Origin: Ruminococcus sp. OA3
GTDB lineage: Bacteria > Bacillota > Clostridia > Lachnospirales > Lachnospiraceae
Length of the DNA stretch: 64,000 bases
Assembly (NCBI RefSeq): GCF_022440845.1
Contig: NZ_JAKNTO010000001.1
Span: 186,001 to 250,000 of the forward strand
Reading direction: 5' to 3'
Positions 1 through 8,537 of the stretch are shown piece by piece (within the stretch, counting starts at the first letter, position 1; every line of letters starts with the position of its first letter). Position numbers and translations under genes: made by a program. Under the pieces are notes generated by a model. That model was not told the origin of the DNA. It saw only the letters and a list, made by a program, of their open reading frames with translations, and did no database searches.

Positions 1-79
1 TAAACTCAAGCTCGGATACAGGAATCTCTGCCGTATGGGTAAAGCCCACTGCCTCTGCCATTTTCTGAAGCTCCGTCAT
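1..79 (-). CDS. N-terminus of a possible DUF2284 metal-binding protein (partial)
   Basis: Only the first 26 codons lie in the window; the rest runs off the left edge. The ATG at 79 follows a clear AGGAGG-type ribosome binding site (81-92), so this is a real gene start. The visible residues (MTELQKMAEAVGFTH, then AEIPVSELEF) resemble the start of the DUF2284 family of small cysteine-rich predicted metal-binding proteins. That match is from memory of a short stretch and is weak; the cysteine motifs that would prove it lie outside the window. Confidence 0.5.
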   Translation of the reverse strand, partial: MTELQKMAEAVGFTHTAEIPVSELEF

Positions 80-160
80 AATTACCCTCCTGTCTGAATG
101 AAATTCTCATATACCGATTATACTTCGATTTTCATATGGTTACAATACTGCTGTTTTCTT

Positions 161-1186
161 TTATTTTTGTTTTTTGACTTCGAGTGCAATACCCCCGACG
201 ACAAAAACTGCCCCCATGCAGATACAGGAAATCAAAATAATAAGTTTGATATTGCCGTCGATGTAGGGATCTGACCACCTGCTGAAATTATGTACAGGAA
301 GTGCGAACGGTATCCCCTCTAATACACCATTGATAGCCCCGTTGACCAGATAGCTGTATATTCCTGTGAGAAAACAGCAGATTCCTGTGAGGAACAACGG
401 ATTTAATCTGATATACCGGATAACCAGCATAAGAATCCATGGGAATATCAAACCAATCGCGGTAATCGGACACGCTGTCTTCAGAAACTGGTCTGCTGTA
501 TTGCTGTACCAGCACGCTCCAAGTATCAGCAGAAACAAAAGAAATGTATCCACGGTAAAACAAAGCAGTGTCCTGTGCCGATAAAGACCTCCCGGCAGCG
601 GCAATGCACGCAGTATAAACGGAAGAAAAATCACTACCGCTGCAAACAGAATTGAGATAAACGTGATTCCAAACCAGTTGCCTCCGGTATAGACACAGCA
701 GGTAAATAACAACAGGTTCAGCGATACATAAAAGGTGGCCAGAGTCCACACCGCCCTGTTCTTTTTTAATATCAGTGGCAAACTCGTCAGTGAGAAGGCC
801 GTCAGCACCGCTGTCAGCACGATAAAAAACCAGGACAGTCTGTGATTGACCGCAAGGTTCGTGATCAGACAGGCCAGCAGGCCTCCTCCATACAGAATAT
901 AAAAAACCCAGGCGTATGCCTTTACCATATTACGGAATTTTTGCGCCTGCCGTTCCATTTCACGCTGCCTTACATCTTCACTCGCCGTCACCAGTTCGTG
1001 TTCCGTGATTCCCAGCACTTCGCAGATATCTGACACCAGTGAGATGTCCGGATAAGAAACTCCTCTCTCCCATTTGGATACGGCAGACTCAGTCACAAAC
1101 AGCAGCTCTGCCAGTTCCTTCTGTGTCAGCCCCTTTTCTTTTCTCTTTTTAATGATAAACTTTCCAAATGTACTTTTTTCTTTCAT
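161..1186 (-). CDS. XRE-family regulator with C-terminal membrane domain
   Basis: A 341-residue protein with an N-terminal Cro/CI helix-turn-helix (about residues 8-65, with GLTQKELAELLFVTESAVSKWERG typical of the family in shape) followed by a basic linker and about six to seven hydrophobic segments (about residues 95-335). Such proteins are membrane-anchored DNA-binding regulators in Firmicutes; the signal they sense is unknown. The ATG at 1186 lies behind GGGAG (AAGGGAGTC); a TTG one codon upstream is less likely. It is a monocistronic gene between the partial gene at the left edge and the carboxypeptidase, all on the minus strand. The membrane part matches no named domain that I recognise. 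Confidence 0.75.
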   Translation of the reverse strand: MKEKSTFGKFIIKKRKEKGLTQKELAELLFVTESAVSKWERGVSYPDISLVSDICEVLGITEHELVTASEDVRQREMERQAQKFRNMVKAYAWVFYILYGGGLLACLITNLAVNHRLSWFFIVLTAVLTAFSLTSLPLILKKNRAVWTLATFYVSLNLLLFTCCVYTGGNWFGITFISILFAAVVIFLPFILRALPLPGGLYRHRTLLCFTVDTFLLFLLILGACWYSNTADQFLKTACPITAIGLIFPWILMLVIRYIRLNPLFLTGICCFLTGIYSYLVNGAINGVLEGIPFALPVHNFSRWSDPYIDGNIKLIILISCICMGAVFVVGGIALEVKKQK

Positions 1187-1290
1187 CAATTTGACTCCCT
1201 TCAGAAGATGATAAAGCCGTTATATCAATTCTGTCCACAAAAGTCAATGAATTGCCGTAAAACAGGCACACGACCGTTAAGCCAGCACTA

Positions 1291-2199
1291 TTATCGGGCA
1301 TAAAGCCGCTCAAGCGCCGGCCACAAAAACCGGTTGGCGGACCAGATGGACGGATACTCTTCCATGGACAGCGGACACTCACCCGCTCCGTTCTCAATCG
1401 TCACCGATGGAATTCCCCGCTCAAGGACAAAGTAATCACTGCAGCCTGCGCCGTCCTGCGCATCCTGTACACTGGACACCTGTTCATATCCGGTCACACG
1501 GCTGACCGTCTGAGCCAGTTTCCGGTCCTGGTCCAGCAGCTCACCGCCGCAGCCATAGTCCCAGTAAATGACATTTCCTGAGGAGTGATAGGAGACGGTG
1601 CAGGTCAGCGGATACTCCTCTGCTACCGAAAGGATCGCTCTCACTTCAGGCTCAGATTCCGGATACGGTCCTTTATAGTGGTCCGCAGATGGTATTGAGA
1701 CTCCCTGAAAGAGTTCCCATCCCGAATCAAAGTTCCGGTTCAGGTCTACACCGCGGGCATTGGCTTTCCACCTTTTCCAGTATTCCTTCCTGTTTTTTTC
1801 TGCTTTTCCCGTACACATGTCATTCTGGTAACACTGCTCCAGTTCTTTCCGAATTCCGGCATGCCGTATCCCCTCGATTCCCCGCTGGCTGATGACAACT
1901 CCGTCCGGATTTGACATCGGCAGTACGTGAAAACACACCTGCTCAAGCAGCTCATTGTAATTTTTCAGTGCTTCCTCAATCTGCTGCACCGCCAGAAGAG
2001 CGTTCATATACTCTCTTCCATGGATTGCTGCCTGAATCAGAATATGATACCTGGACTGCGTGCTGCCAAGTACCGCTTCCAGAATCTCCCGTCCATCAGC
2101 TGTTCTTGCACGCGCTTCCACCTGCAGCCTCTCAGGGTTGCTGTATACAAGCTGATCCAGTTTTTCTTTTAACCATTCATATAAACACACTTCTGACAT
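1291..2199 (-). CDS. M14-family zinc carboxypeptidase
   Basis: A 302-residue protein with the M14 catalytic layout: HGRE at about residue 80 supplies the first zinc ligands (His and Glu), the His in TVSYHSSG is the third ligand, and the Glu in SVTIENGAG near the C-terminus is the expected catalytic acid. M14 enzymes of this size in Gram-positive bacteria often cleave gamma-D-glutamyl or C-terminal peptide bonds in murein peptides, but the substrate cannot be read from the sequence. No signal peptide is visible, so a cytoplasmic role in peptide recycling is plausible. The ATG at 2199 has GGGAG ten bases upstream; the longer in-frame ATG at 2244 has no ribosome binding site and overlaps the upstream terminator. 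Confidence 0.85.
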   Translation of the reverse strand: MSEVCLYEWLKEKLDQLVYSNPERLQVEARARTADGREILEAVLGSTQSRYHILIQAAIHGREYMNALLAVQQIEEALKNYNELLEQVCFHVLPMSNPDGVVISQRGIEGIRHAGIRKELEQCYQNDMCTGKAEKNRKEYWKRWKANARGVDLNRNFDSGWELFQGVSIPSADHYKGPYPESEPEVRAILSVAEEYPLTCTVSYHSSGNVIYWDYGCGGELLDQDRKLAQTVSRVTGYEQVSSVQDAQDGAGCSDYFVLERGIPSVTIENGAGECPLSMEEYPSIWSANRFLWPALERLYAR

Positions 2200-2247
2200 T
2201 CTCAAATACTCCCGGCGTAACCCATTCCGTACAAATATATGCATAAA

Positions 2248-2290
2248 AGAGGCACTGTTCCACCGGATATATCGTGAAACAGCACCTCTA
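2248..2290 (-). terminator. Intrinsic terminator downstream of the Gfo/Idh gene
   Basis: A 15-bp stem with G-U pairs (arms 2248-2262 and 2275-2289) is followed on the minus strand by a short T run (2242-2248). It ends the transcript of the oxidoreductase gene that stops at 2308. The plus strand also has a T run after the stem, so it may work both ways. Confidence 0.7.
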
Positions 2291-2307
2291 TTTTTATTTC
2301 ATGCGGC

Positions 2308-3477
2308 CTAGAAACTGCCATCCTCCGATATTGCTTTCGGAAGCGCGAAATCTGTAGACGTACTGACGAAGACCTTTTCTTCTGCCGAGCGCAGGATTCC
2401 TTCCATCACTTCCAGAACATGCAGTGCCATATCCCCTGAAGCCCGATTAATCCGCCCTTCTTCGATCGCATATGCCATATCCACCATTCCGATACCCCGG
2501 CTGTTCTCTGCCTGACTGATGGAATTATATGGATGTCTGACTTCAATCTCCTCCCATTGAGTCTTCAGCATCTCTTCGGAGCGGGGCATGGCAAGCCAGC
2601 GGCAATTCTTCTGTGTCCTCAGCAGAACTTTTCCCCCGAACAGATTCGGCCCGTCACACGGATCTGGTTCCAGCATACACAGCGTTCCCTTTGTCCCGTA
2701 AAGTTCCATACGCGGCATCTCTGATTCCCAGACATCAAAGCTCACACACAGATTAATGACAGCCCCGCTTTTGAACTTCAGGTTTGCGGTAATATGCGTG
2801 TCAACATTAACCGGTATCTCCCTGCCCTTTTGTGCTTCGCTTCGAATAATCCGCGCATCTTCTGCCCGCGTGCCCATGGCGCAGATACTTTCCACCGGAC
2901 CAAGAAGTGACACAAGTGCAGTCAGATAATACGGTCCCATATCGAACAGCGGTCCTGACCCCGGCTGATAATAAAAGCTGGGATTCGGATGGAACCATTC
3001 CCATCCCCGGCACACCATACTGGCCATACCGCCGATGACATTTCCGATCGTTCCGCTATCCAGAACGCTTCTGTACTCCTGTAGTCTGCCTCCCATAAAA
3101 GTATCGGGCGCACAGCCAACATAGAGATTTTTTTCTTTTGCAAGAGCCATGATCTCCTGCCCCTGTGCAAATGTGGCTGCAAGCGGTTTTTCGGAATACA
3201 CATGTTTTCCAGCCTTCAAGGCTTCCAGATTGTAGTAATAATGCACGTCCGGCGTAGTCAGGTTTAAGACGATATCGACCTCGGGATCCGCAATCAGGTC
3301 TTCTCCCGAACCATATGGTTTTGTAAACCCATACTCTTCCGCTTTCTTTCCGGATTTCTCCAGACTTCTGGTCGCACATGCATACAGTTCCACAACATCT
3401 GAATACTTTTTCAGATTGTTCAGGTAAGCACGGCTGATGTCCCCGACCCCGATAACTCCTACTTTAAATTTTTTCAT
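2308..3477 (-). CDS. Gfo/Idh/MocA-family NAD(P)-dependent oxidoreductase
   Basis: A 389-residue protein that starts with a Rossmann fold (VGVIGVGDISRAYLNN, residues 5-20) and has the family EKP motif (VYSEKPLAATFAQ, about residue 98), where the Lys takes part in catalysis and cofactor binding. The C-terminal half is the beta-sheet substrate domain (MGPYYLTALVSLLGP). The family oxidises or reduces sugars, inositols and related polyols; no neighbour tells the substrate. The ATG at 3477 follows GAGAGGG; the upstream in-frame ATG at 3549 has no ribosome binding site. It stands alone between its terminator and the divergent ydcF-like gene. Confidence 0.85.
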   Translation of the reverse strand: MKKFKVGVIGVGDISRAYLNNLKKYSDVVELYACATRSLEKSGKKAEEYGFTKPYGSGEDLIADPEVDIVLNLTTPDVHYYYNLEALKAGKHVYSEKPLAATFAQGQEIMALAKEKNLYVGCAPDTFMGGRLQEYRSVLDSGTIGNVIGGMASMVCRGWEWFHPNPSFYYQPGSGPLFDMGPYYLTALVSLLGPVESICAMGTRAEDARIIRSEAQKGREIPVNVDTHITANLKFKSGAVINLCVSFDVWESEMPRMELYGTKGTLCMLEPDPCDGPNLFGGKVLLRTQKNCRWLAMPRSEEMLKTQWEEIEVRHPYNSISQAENSRGIGMVDMAYAIEEGRINRASGDMALHVLEVMEGILRSAEEKVFVSTSTDFALPKAISEDGSF

Positions 3478-3606
3478 TCTGCTACCCTCTCTTATTCGTA
3501 TTTTAAACAAAAACACCCCAAATGCTTTGTATTTTTCATTATACAGCATCCATTTTCAGAATGATATTTAATTCTTGCTTTATTTCGCATTTCTTTTATC
3601 TGAATG

Positions 3607-3617
3607 TATGCTATAAT
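3607..3617 (+). promoter_or_regulatory. Extended -10 promoter of the ydcF-like gene
   Basis: TGCTATAAT (3609-3617) is a perfect extended -10 element (TGN-TATAAT) with no good -35. The expected start of transcription is about 7 bases downstream, at or next to the ATG at 3625, and there is no Shine-Dalgarno sequence between them. Confidence 0.6.
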
Positions 3618-3624
3618 AGATATT

Positions 3625-4284
3625 ATGAAAATATTGTTTCTTCTATTAATTCTGGCTGCCCTGATACTGCTGCTGACCGCAGCGGTGAGCCTGTATATAA
3701 CAACCACGTCAAAAAACTTCATACTGACAGAAGATTCTGCTGCCAGGGAAACAGGTACCGACTGTATCCTCATTCTGGGAGCCGCTGTCTGGAAAGGCCA
3801 GAAACCAAGCCACATGCTGCACGACCGTCTGTTGACCGGAGTCAGCCTTTACCAGCGCGGCGTTGCCCCCAAGATTATCGTCAGTGGTGACCATGGCAGA
3901 CAGGACTATGATGAGGTCAATGTCATGAAAGATTTTGCCATGCGCTGCGGCGTTCCTTCAAGAGATATTTTTATGGACCACGCCGGTTTTAATACGTATG
4001 ACAGTATGTACCGGGCCAGAGATATCTTTCAGGCGGACAGCCTTATCATTGTCACCCAGCGCTATCATCTCTACCGTTCCCTTTATACAGCCCGCCGTCT
4101 TGGACTCTCGGCATACGGTGTCTGTGCCGACAGGCGTCCGTATGCAAAGCGCATGCACCGAAACATCCGGGAACTCCTCTCCCGGGATAAGGCAGTTGTT
4201 ATGACCTGCCTGAAACCAAAGCCAAAATATCTGGGACCGGTGATACCCGTCAGCGGGAACGGTGATCTTACCAATGACAGATAG
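3625..4284 (+). CDS. YdcF/SanA-like DUF218 membrane-anchored protein
   Basis: A 219-residue protein with an N-terminal hydrophobic anchor (about residues 2-26) and a DUF218 domain. Family signatures are visible: DCILILGAAVWKG (about residue 49), HDRLLTGVSLYQRG, KIIVSGDHG, DEVNVMKDFAMRCGVP, and the TQRYHLYRSLYTARRLG segment with conserved His and Arg. DUF218 proteins such as SanA and YdcF act at the cell envelope and affect vancomycin sensitivity or bind S-adenosylmethionine; the reaction is not settled. The ATG at 3625 lacks a ribosome binding site and sits at the likely transcription start, so it may be translated from a leaderless mRNA. An in-frame ATG at 3604 lies inside the promoter. Confidence 0.8.
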   Translation: MKILFLLLILAALILLLTAAVSLYITTTSKNFILTEDSAARETGTDCILILGAAVWKGQKPSHMLHDRLLTGVSLYQRGVAPKIIVSGDHGRQDYDEVNVMKDFAMRCGVPSRDIFMDHAGFNTYDSMYRARDIFQADSLIIVTQRYHLYRSLYTARRLGLSAYGVCADRRPYAKRMHRNIRELLSRDKAVVMTCLKPKPKYLGPVIPVSGNGDLTNDR

Positions 4285-4321
4285 CAAAAGAACAGGCAGA
4301 TTATTTCTGCTCTTTTGCTAT
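4279..4321. terminator. Bidirectional terminator between convergent genes
   Basis: A long inverted repeat, GATAGCAAAAGA...TCTTTTGCTATC, overlaps the stop codons of both convergent genes (4284 and 4301). Its A-rich and T-rich arms give each direction a T run. Confidence 0.75.
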
Positions 4322-5362
4322 CAGATAATCATTTACCGCCGGATCTTTTATCTGATATATCCGCGTCCACATCTTCGTCTCATCATTTCGCTGCACAGCA
4401 GAACGGTTTTTATACAGAAACCGAACCAGCTGGTAACAGTCAATCCAGATCTCATTGTTTCCTTCTTTTTGGGACTCATCAAAAATCAACTGAATGCCAA
4501 AATGCAGATGGTACGAATCGATGTTGTTAACATTTTCTGTGGCACTGTATCCGGTCCTTCCCAGATATCCGATTACGTCCCCAGCCTGCACGACCGAACC
4601 TTCTTCCAGGTCTTCCGCATAAGGAATGTTCTGACGCAGGTGTGCGTAGTAATAATATCTTTTCCCGTCAAAGCTGCGTATCCCGATTCGCCAGCCGCCG
4701 TACTGATTCCATCCCAGCGCTTCCACATATCCGGATTCAACAGCAATGACCGGTGTCCCTACCTGTCCCAGCAGATCATGCCCGAGATGATTTCTGCGAT
4801 ATCCGTAGCTTCGGGATGCCCCGAAATCATCGTAATCCTGATATGGAAAATCCCTGGCGATCGGGCTGAAAGCTTTCAGACCGTATACCTTAGCCCACTC
4901 TTTCTCTCCGTTCTCCCCCTCCTGTTCAATCTGATACTCCCCGACCCATCCGTCCAGCACAGCACCATAGGCTTCCCGGTAATATGAATAATATTTCATA
5001 TCTTTTACCGTATCCTGCATCGTCGTTTCCCCCGATACAAGCTTTTCTGCCAGTTCCGTCATATGAGCCTGCTTATAACCGGAAAAATCCCCGCCGTATT
5101 TCGCTCCGAGATATGCCAGCAGTTCTACCCAGTTCAAATGAACCTGTTCCTTCTCCGTCTTTACATCCAGCTGATATGCCGCATCCAGCGCCTCGTAAGG
5201 AACGCCAAACTCCACCCATTTGATATACTGCTCTTCGGATTCTGTATTTGCCTGCATACTCTCATACTGCTGCTGATTCCTCATGATCCGGCTGACGGCT
5301 GAAAAGATCAGCAGCGCCCCAACCGTAAAAACTACACCCTTCCAATATTTTCGTTTTTTCAT
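4301..5362 (-). CDS. M23-family metallopeptidase (LytM-type), membrane anchored
   Basis: A 353-residue protein with an N-terminal membrane anchor (residues 8-25) and a C-terminal LytM domain. Zinc ligands of the M23 fold are present: HLGHD (HxxxD, about residue 193) and HLHFG (HxH, about residue 287). The family cleaves peptide cross-bridges of peptidoglycan outside the membrane. The middle part (residues 45-180) is an unassigned helical domain. It stands alone, convergent with the ydcF-like gene. The start has a lysine-rich MKKRK sequence typical of an anchored protein. Confidence 0.85.
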   Translation of the reverse strand: MKKRKYWKGVVFTVGALLIFSAVSRIMRNQQQYESMQANTESEEQYIKWVEFGVPYEALDAAYQLDVKTEKEQVHLNWVELLAYLGAKYGGDFSGYKQAHMTELAEKLVSGETTMQDTVKDMKYYSYYREAYGAVLDGWVGEYQIEQEGENGEKEWAKVYGLKAFSPIARDFPYQDYDDFGASRSYGYRRNHLGHDLLGQVGTPVIAVESGYVEALGWNQYGGWRIGIRSFDGKRYYYYAHLRQNIPYAEDLEEGSVVQAGDVIGYLGRTGYSATENVNNIDSYHLHFGIQLIFDESQKEGNNEIWIDCYQLVRFLYKNRSAVQRNDETKMWTRIYQIKDPAVNDYLIAKEQK

Positions 5363-5410
5363 AAAAACAAGCCCATATTTCTGGTCTTAATGGCAGTATA
5401 TGCCTGACAG

Positions 5411-5439
5411 AAAAAAGGCAGAACCTTTCAGTCCTGCCT
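5411..5439 (-). terminator. Intrinsic terminator of the flavodoxin gene
   Basis: On the minus strand AGGCAGGAC, a short loop and GGTTCTGCCT are followed by a T6 tract. It lies 9 bases beyond the flavodoxin stop codon. Confidence 0.85.
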
Positions 5440-5447
5440 CGTCAGTG

Positions 5448-5945
5448 CTATCCCAATTTTTCTGCTGCAGTTTTGACTGCCTCTTTCAACGCGCGGATAT
5501 CATCCGCATCCGGATGTGACAGCGCTTTGTCAAAGTTAGATATCATCAGATCATAGTGTGCTCCCTGATTCGGTACTTCTTCCTTCAGTTTATTATATCT
5601 GTCACGTACTTCCTTCGGCATTCTGCCCTGACACATAAATCCTCCGACCACTTCGTTCGTATCATTCAGACTGTCTTCCACATTTTTCAGGATGCCGTCC
5701 AGATACGTCTTGCTGTCACCGAATCCTGCCGTCCCAAAAAGGAAGACTTTTCTGTTATACAGCGTTTTAAGATACTTTCTGACTTCTTCAGTCGCATTCC
5801 CCTCATTTGTCCAAAAACCCACACAGACCAGATCTGCTTCCGCCGGGTCTTCGACTTTTGTCTCCTGTACAAACACTTCTTCCGCTGCTTCGGCGAGCTG
5901 TTTTGTATTGCCTGTAACTGATACATAAAACATTGAATATTTCAT
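5448..5945 (-). CDS. Flavodoxin-like protein
   Basis: A 165-residue flavodoxin fold. The FMN phosphate-binding loop is SVTGNTKQLAEAA (about residues 9-21), and the second flavin loop is near FGTAGFGDSKTYLD (about residue 70). Size fits a short-chain free-standing electron carrier or small flavoprotein. Gut Clostridia use such proteins as partners of reductases (for example BilS with the bilirubin reductase BilR), but no reductase gene lies next to it, so the partner is unknown. A good AGGAGG lies just before the ATG at 5945. Confidence 0.85.
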   Translation of the reverse strand: MKYSMFYVSVTGNTKQLAEAAEEVFVQETKVEDPAEADLVCVGFWTNEGNATEEVRKYLKTLYNRKVFLFGTAGFGDSKTYLDGILKNVEDSLNDTNEVVGGFMCQGRMPKEVRDRYNKLKEEVPNQGAHYDLMISNFDKALSHPDADDIRALKEAVKTAAEKLG

Positions 5946-6024
5946 TTTTTATCCTCCTGTTCTGAACGATATACTGGAATATTTCTCTAAACGGATATGT
6001 CTGCCGGCGCAGACATCATTATGA

Positions 6025-6053
6025 ATGAAAGTCGATTATTCCGAAACTTTCAT
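6025..6053 (-). terminator. Possible weak terminator after recQ
   Basis: An 8-bp perfect stem (ATGAAAGT and ACTTTCAT) lies 17 bases beyond the recQ stop codon. It is AT-rich and has only a broken T run, so termination would be weak. Confidence 0.35.
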
Positions 6054-6069
6054 AGTAAATTATAACACT

Positions 6070-7971
6070 TCAGTTGGCATCCGTAAATGATTCCCTGGAA
6101 GAAATCAACTTCAAAAATTGTTCACCATACTTTTCAAACTTAAACTCACCAACACCGCTGACCTGCAGCATCTCATCTTTATCCACCGGCCGCAAAATAC
6201 TCATCTGCACCAGCGTCTTATCCGAAAAAACCATATAGGGGGGTACATGTTCATCCTGGGATATCTGTTTTCTAAGCCCCCGAAGTGCTTCAAACAATGG
6301 CAGATCCTTCTCCGCGAGTGCCGCCGCCGCTCCTGCTTTTTTGCCTTTCTTCAGAGCCTTTGGCGCTGCTTTTTCAGACGGTGCCATCCGCATCCCCACG
6401 CACGATTCAGACGTCAGATAATTCTGTGCCGATGGTCCCGGACACAGAACCGGATATTTCTCTTCCGTCATTTTTACGCATTCCTTCAGGATCAGTTCCT
6501 GTATGATCTGTTTCAGCATGGGGACGGAAACGTCTGACAGCACTCCATACTCCGGGTGCTCATCCAGATGACGGCTCAGGATCTTCTGATTTTTAGCTCC
6601 CCGCAAAATGTCAATCACCATCATCATGCCAAATGGCTGTCGGTTCTCAGCAACACACCGTATCACAGCCTGTGTTTCTCTGGTGATATCAAGGGTCTCA
6701 TATTCCGTCAGACAGTTCTGACAATTCCCGCATTCCTCCCCGCCGGACTCCCCGAAATAATTCAAAATATACCTGCGCAGGCATCCACTTGTAAAACAAT
6801 ACAGTTCCATCGCCTTCAGCCGCTCTCTGTCTTTTTCCTGCACTCTGCGTCTCGCCAGCTCATCAAGTTCCTGATTATCTTCATTATGTTCGATAAAATA
6901 CCGGTTTGTCTGCACATCCACAGCACCATAATAGAGGATACACTCTGCGGGCTCCTGATCCCTGCCGGCGCGGCCCGCTTCCTGATAATAACTCTCCATA
7001 TTTTTAGGCATCTGATAGTGAATCACATAACGCACATCTGATTTATCAATCCCCATTCCAAATGCATTTGTGGCAATCATAATACTGCTGCGGTCATAGA
7101 TGAAATCGTCCTGATTCTGCAGGCGCTCTCCATCAGACAACCCTGCATGGTACCGCGTAACCGAAAACCCCTCTTCCCTGAGTTTCCAGCACAGTTCTTC
7201 CACCGTCTTCCGTGTCAGGCAATAGATGATCCCGCTGGGCTTGAGTGTCTTTGTCTCCTGTCCTTTCAGTTCAGCTACCAGCTCACTATATTTATCTACC
7301 GGTTTTTTTACAGAAAAAAACAGATTTTTCCGGTCAAACCCGGTTACCATAACCATCGGATCTCTCAGCCTCAGAATCTTCAGAATGTCATTTCGGACTT
7401 CCTGTGTGGCAGTTGCCGTGTACGCCCCCAGCACCGGGCGCTCAGACAGTCTGTCCAGAAAATCCAATACTTTCAGATAGCTCGGACGAAAATCCTGTCC
7501 CCACTGGGATACACAGTGCGCTTCATCCACGGCCACAAATGGGATTTTAACCTGTGGGGACAGCGCAAAGTTCAGGAAGCTTTCGGTCTCAAGTCTTTCC
7601 GGTGCCACATAGATGATCTTATAACGGCCGGCTTTCGCCTGTTCAAGCGCTTTCCTGTATTGCCCTGCTGTCAGCGAGCTGTTTAAAAATGCGGCATGGA
7701 TGCCCGCCTGATTTAATGCACTCACCTGATCCTTCATAAGGGAGATCAGCGGTGACACTACCAGCGTTATACCCTCCATCAAAAGAGACGGAATCTGAAA
7801 GCAGAGTGATTTCCCGGCTCCTGTCGGCATTATTCCGAGTACATCCTGCCCGCTCATTACAGCTTTCACGAGTGATTCCTGACCCTCACGGAAATCTTCA
7901 TATCCAAAATATTTTTTCAGTATTTTTTTTGCCTGTGCTAAAGCGTTGTCTGTTGTACTTTCTGAAGACAT
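6070..7971 (-). CDS. recQ: ATP-dependent DNA helicase RecQ
   Basis: A 633-residue superfamily 2 helicase. Walker A is GIMPTGAGKS (about residue 45), motif II is AVDEAHCVSQWGQDFRPSY, which contains the aromatic-rich RecQ loop, and motif VI is QEAGRAGRDQEP. A RecQ zinc-binding region follows with spaced cysteines (about residues 385-425, CGNCQNC), then a winged-helix part and a C-terminal HRDC domain (about residues 550-625). RecQ unwinds DNA 3' to 5' in recombination and fork repair. The length is normal for a bacterial RecQ and the start at 7971 has GGAGC upstream. It is monocistronic. Confidence 0.95.
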   Translation of the reverse strand: MSSESTTDNALAQAKKILKKYFGYEDFREGQESLVKAVMSGQDVLGIMPTGAGKSLCFQIPSLLMEGITLVVSPLISLMKDQVSALNQAGIHAAFLNSSLTAGQYRKALEQAKAGRYKIIYVAPERLETESFLNFALSPQVKIPFVAVDEAHCVSQWGQDFRPSYLKVLDFLDRLSERPVLGAYTATATQEVRNDILKILRLRDPMVMVTGFDRKNLFFSVKKPVDKYSELVAELKGQETKTLKPSGIIYCLTRKTVEELCWKLREEGFSVTRYHAGLSDGERLQNQDDFIYDRSSIMIATNAFGMGIDKSDVRYVIHYQMPKNMESYYQEAGRAGRDQEPAECILYYGAVDVQTNRYFIEHNEDNQELDELARRRVQEKDRERLKAMELYCFTSGCLRRYILNYFGESGGEECGNCQNCLTEYETLDITRETQAVIRCVAENRQPFGMMMVIDILRGAKNQKILSRHLDEHPEYGVLSDVSVPMLKQIIQELILKECVKMTEEKYPVLCPGPSAQNYLTSESCVGMRMAPSEKAAPKALKKGKKAGAAAALAEKDLPLFEALRGLRKQISQDEHVPPYMVFSDKTLVQMSILRPVDKDEMLQVSGVGEFKFEKYGEQFLKLISSRESFTDAN

Positions 7972-8096
7972 CTTTCATGCTCCTTTTTTATTATGGTGTT
8001 GTGATAAAAATATTCTCAGACTTAAACGGATGTTTTAAACCCATAGCTTTTCCGGGCATTTTTCTTCTTTGTCATCGTTTTGTAAATATTTTTTTG

Positions 8097-8125
8097 TTGT
8101 TTTATTTCTGATTTGATGACATAAT
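8097..8125 (+). promoter_or_regulatory. Sigma-A promoter of the BlaI-like gene
   Basis: TTGTTT (8097-8102) and CATAAT (8120-8125) are 17 bases apart. An AAAGGAGGTGG ribosome binding site follows at 8132-8142. Confidence 0.65.
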
Positions 8126-8145
8126 GAATCTAAAGGAGGTGGATT

Positions 8146-8523
8146 ATGCCAAAAATCAAATTAACTCATCGAGAACTGGAAGTTATGCATGTCCTGTGGA
8201 GCACCGACAGAGCACTGAGCGCTGCAGATATACCATCCATCAATCCGGAGTTAAAACCCAACACAGTTCAGGCCGTATTAAAAAAGCTCCTTGAAAATTC
8301 CTATATCCAGGTGGCAGATATCGTATATCACAGAACAGTGCTGACACGAACCTACCGGCCGGTATTAACACATGAGGATTATATGCATTCACAGATTGAA
8401 GGTACATCGCTTACCCCTGGCCGTCTCTTAGCTGATCTGATCAGAAAGGAACAGGATATAGATGCACTGGATGAATTGCTGCGCCTGATTCAGGAACAAA
8501 GGAAAAGTCTGCGCAAGCGCTGA
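8146..8523 (+). CDS. BlaI/MecI/CopY-family winged-helix repressor
   Basis: A 125-residue protein with a BlaI-type winged helix in the first 75 residues (KLTHRELEVMHVLWSTDRALSA, then NTVQAVLKKLLENSYIQV, a recognition helix and wing). The C-terminal helices would form the dimer. BlaI and MecI control beta-lactamase genes with the BlaR1 sensor protease, and CopY controls copper genes. No blaR1 or target gene is adjacent; decayed blaR1 pieces lie 34 kb away (42743-43362), and a link between the two is only a guess. The ribosome binding site is very strong. Confidence 0.75.
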   Translation: MPKIKLTHRELEVMHVLWSTDRALSAADIPSINPELKPNTVQAVLKKLLENSYIQVADIVYHRTVLTRTYRPVLTHEDYMHSQIEGTSLTPGRLLADLIRKEQDIDALDELLRLIQEQRKSLRKR

Positions 8524-8537
8524 TGACACATGCCACG

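Noticed and set aside
4262-4987. A 241-codon plus-strand frame
   Set aside because: It is antisense to the M23 peptidase gene, which has clear motifs.
8146-8523. The BlaI-like gene and the BlaR1 remnant as one resistance system
   Set aside because: They are 34 kb apart and the BlaR1 copy is broken; nothing in the sequence links them.
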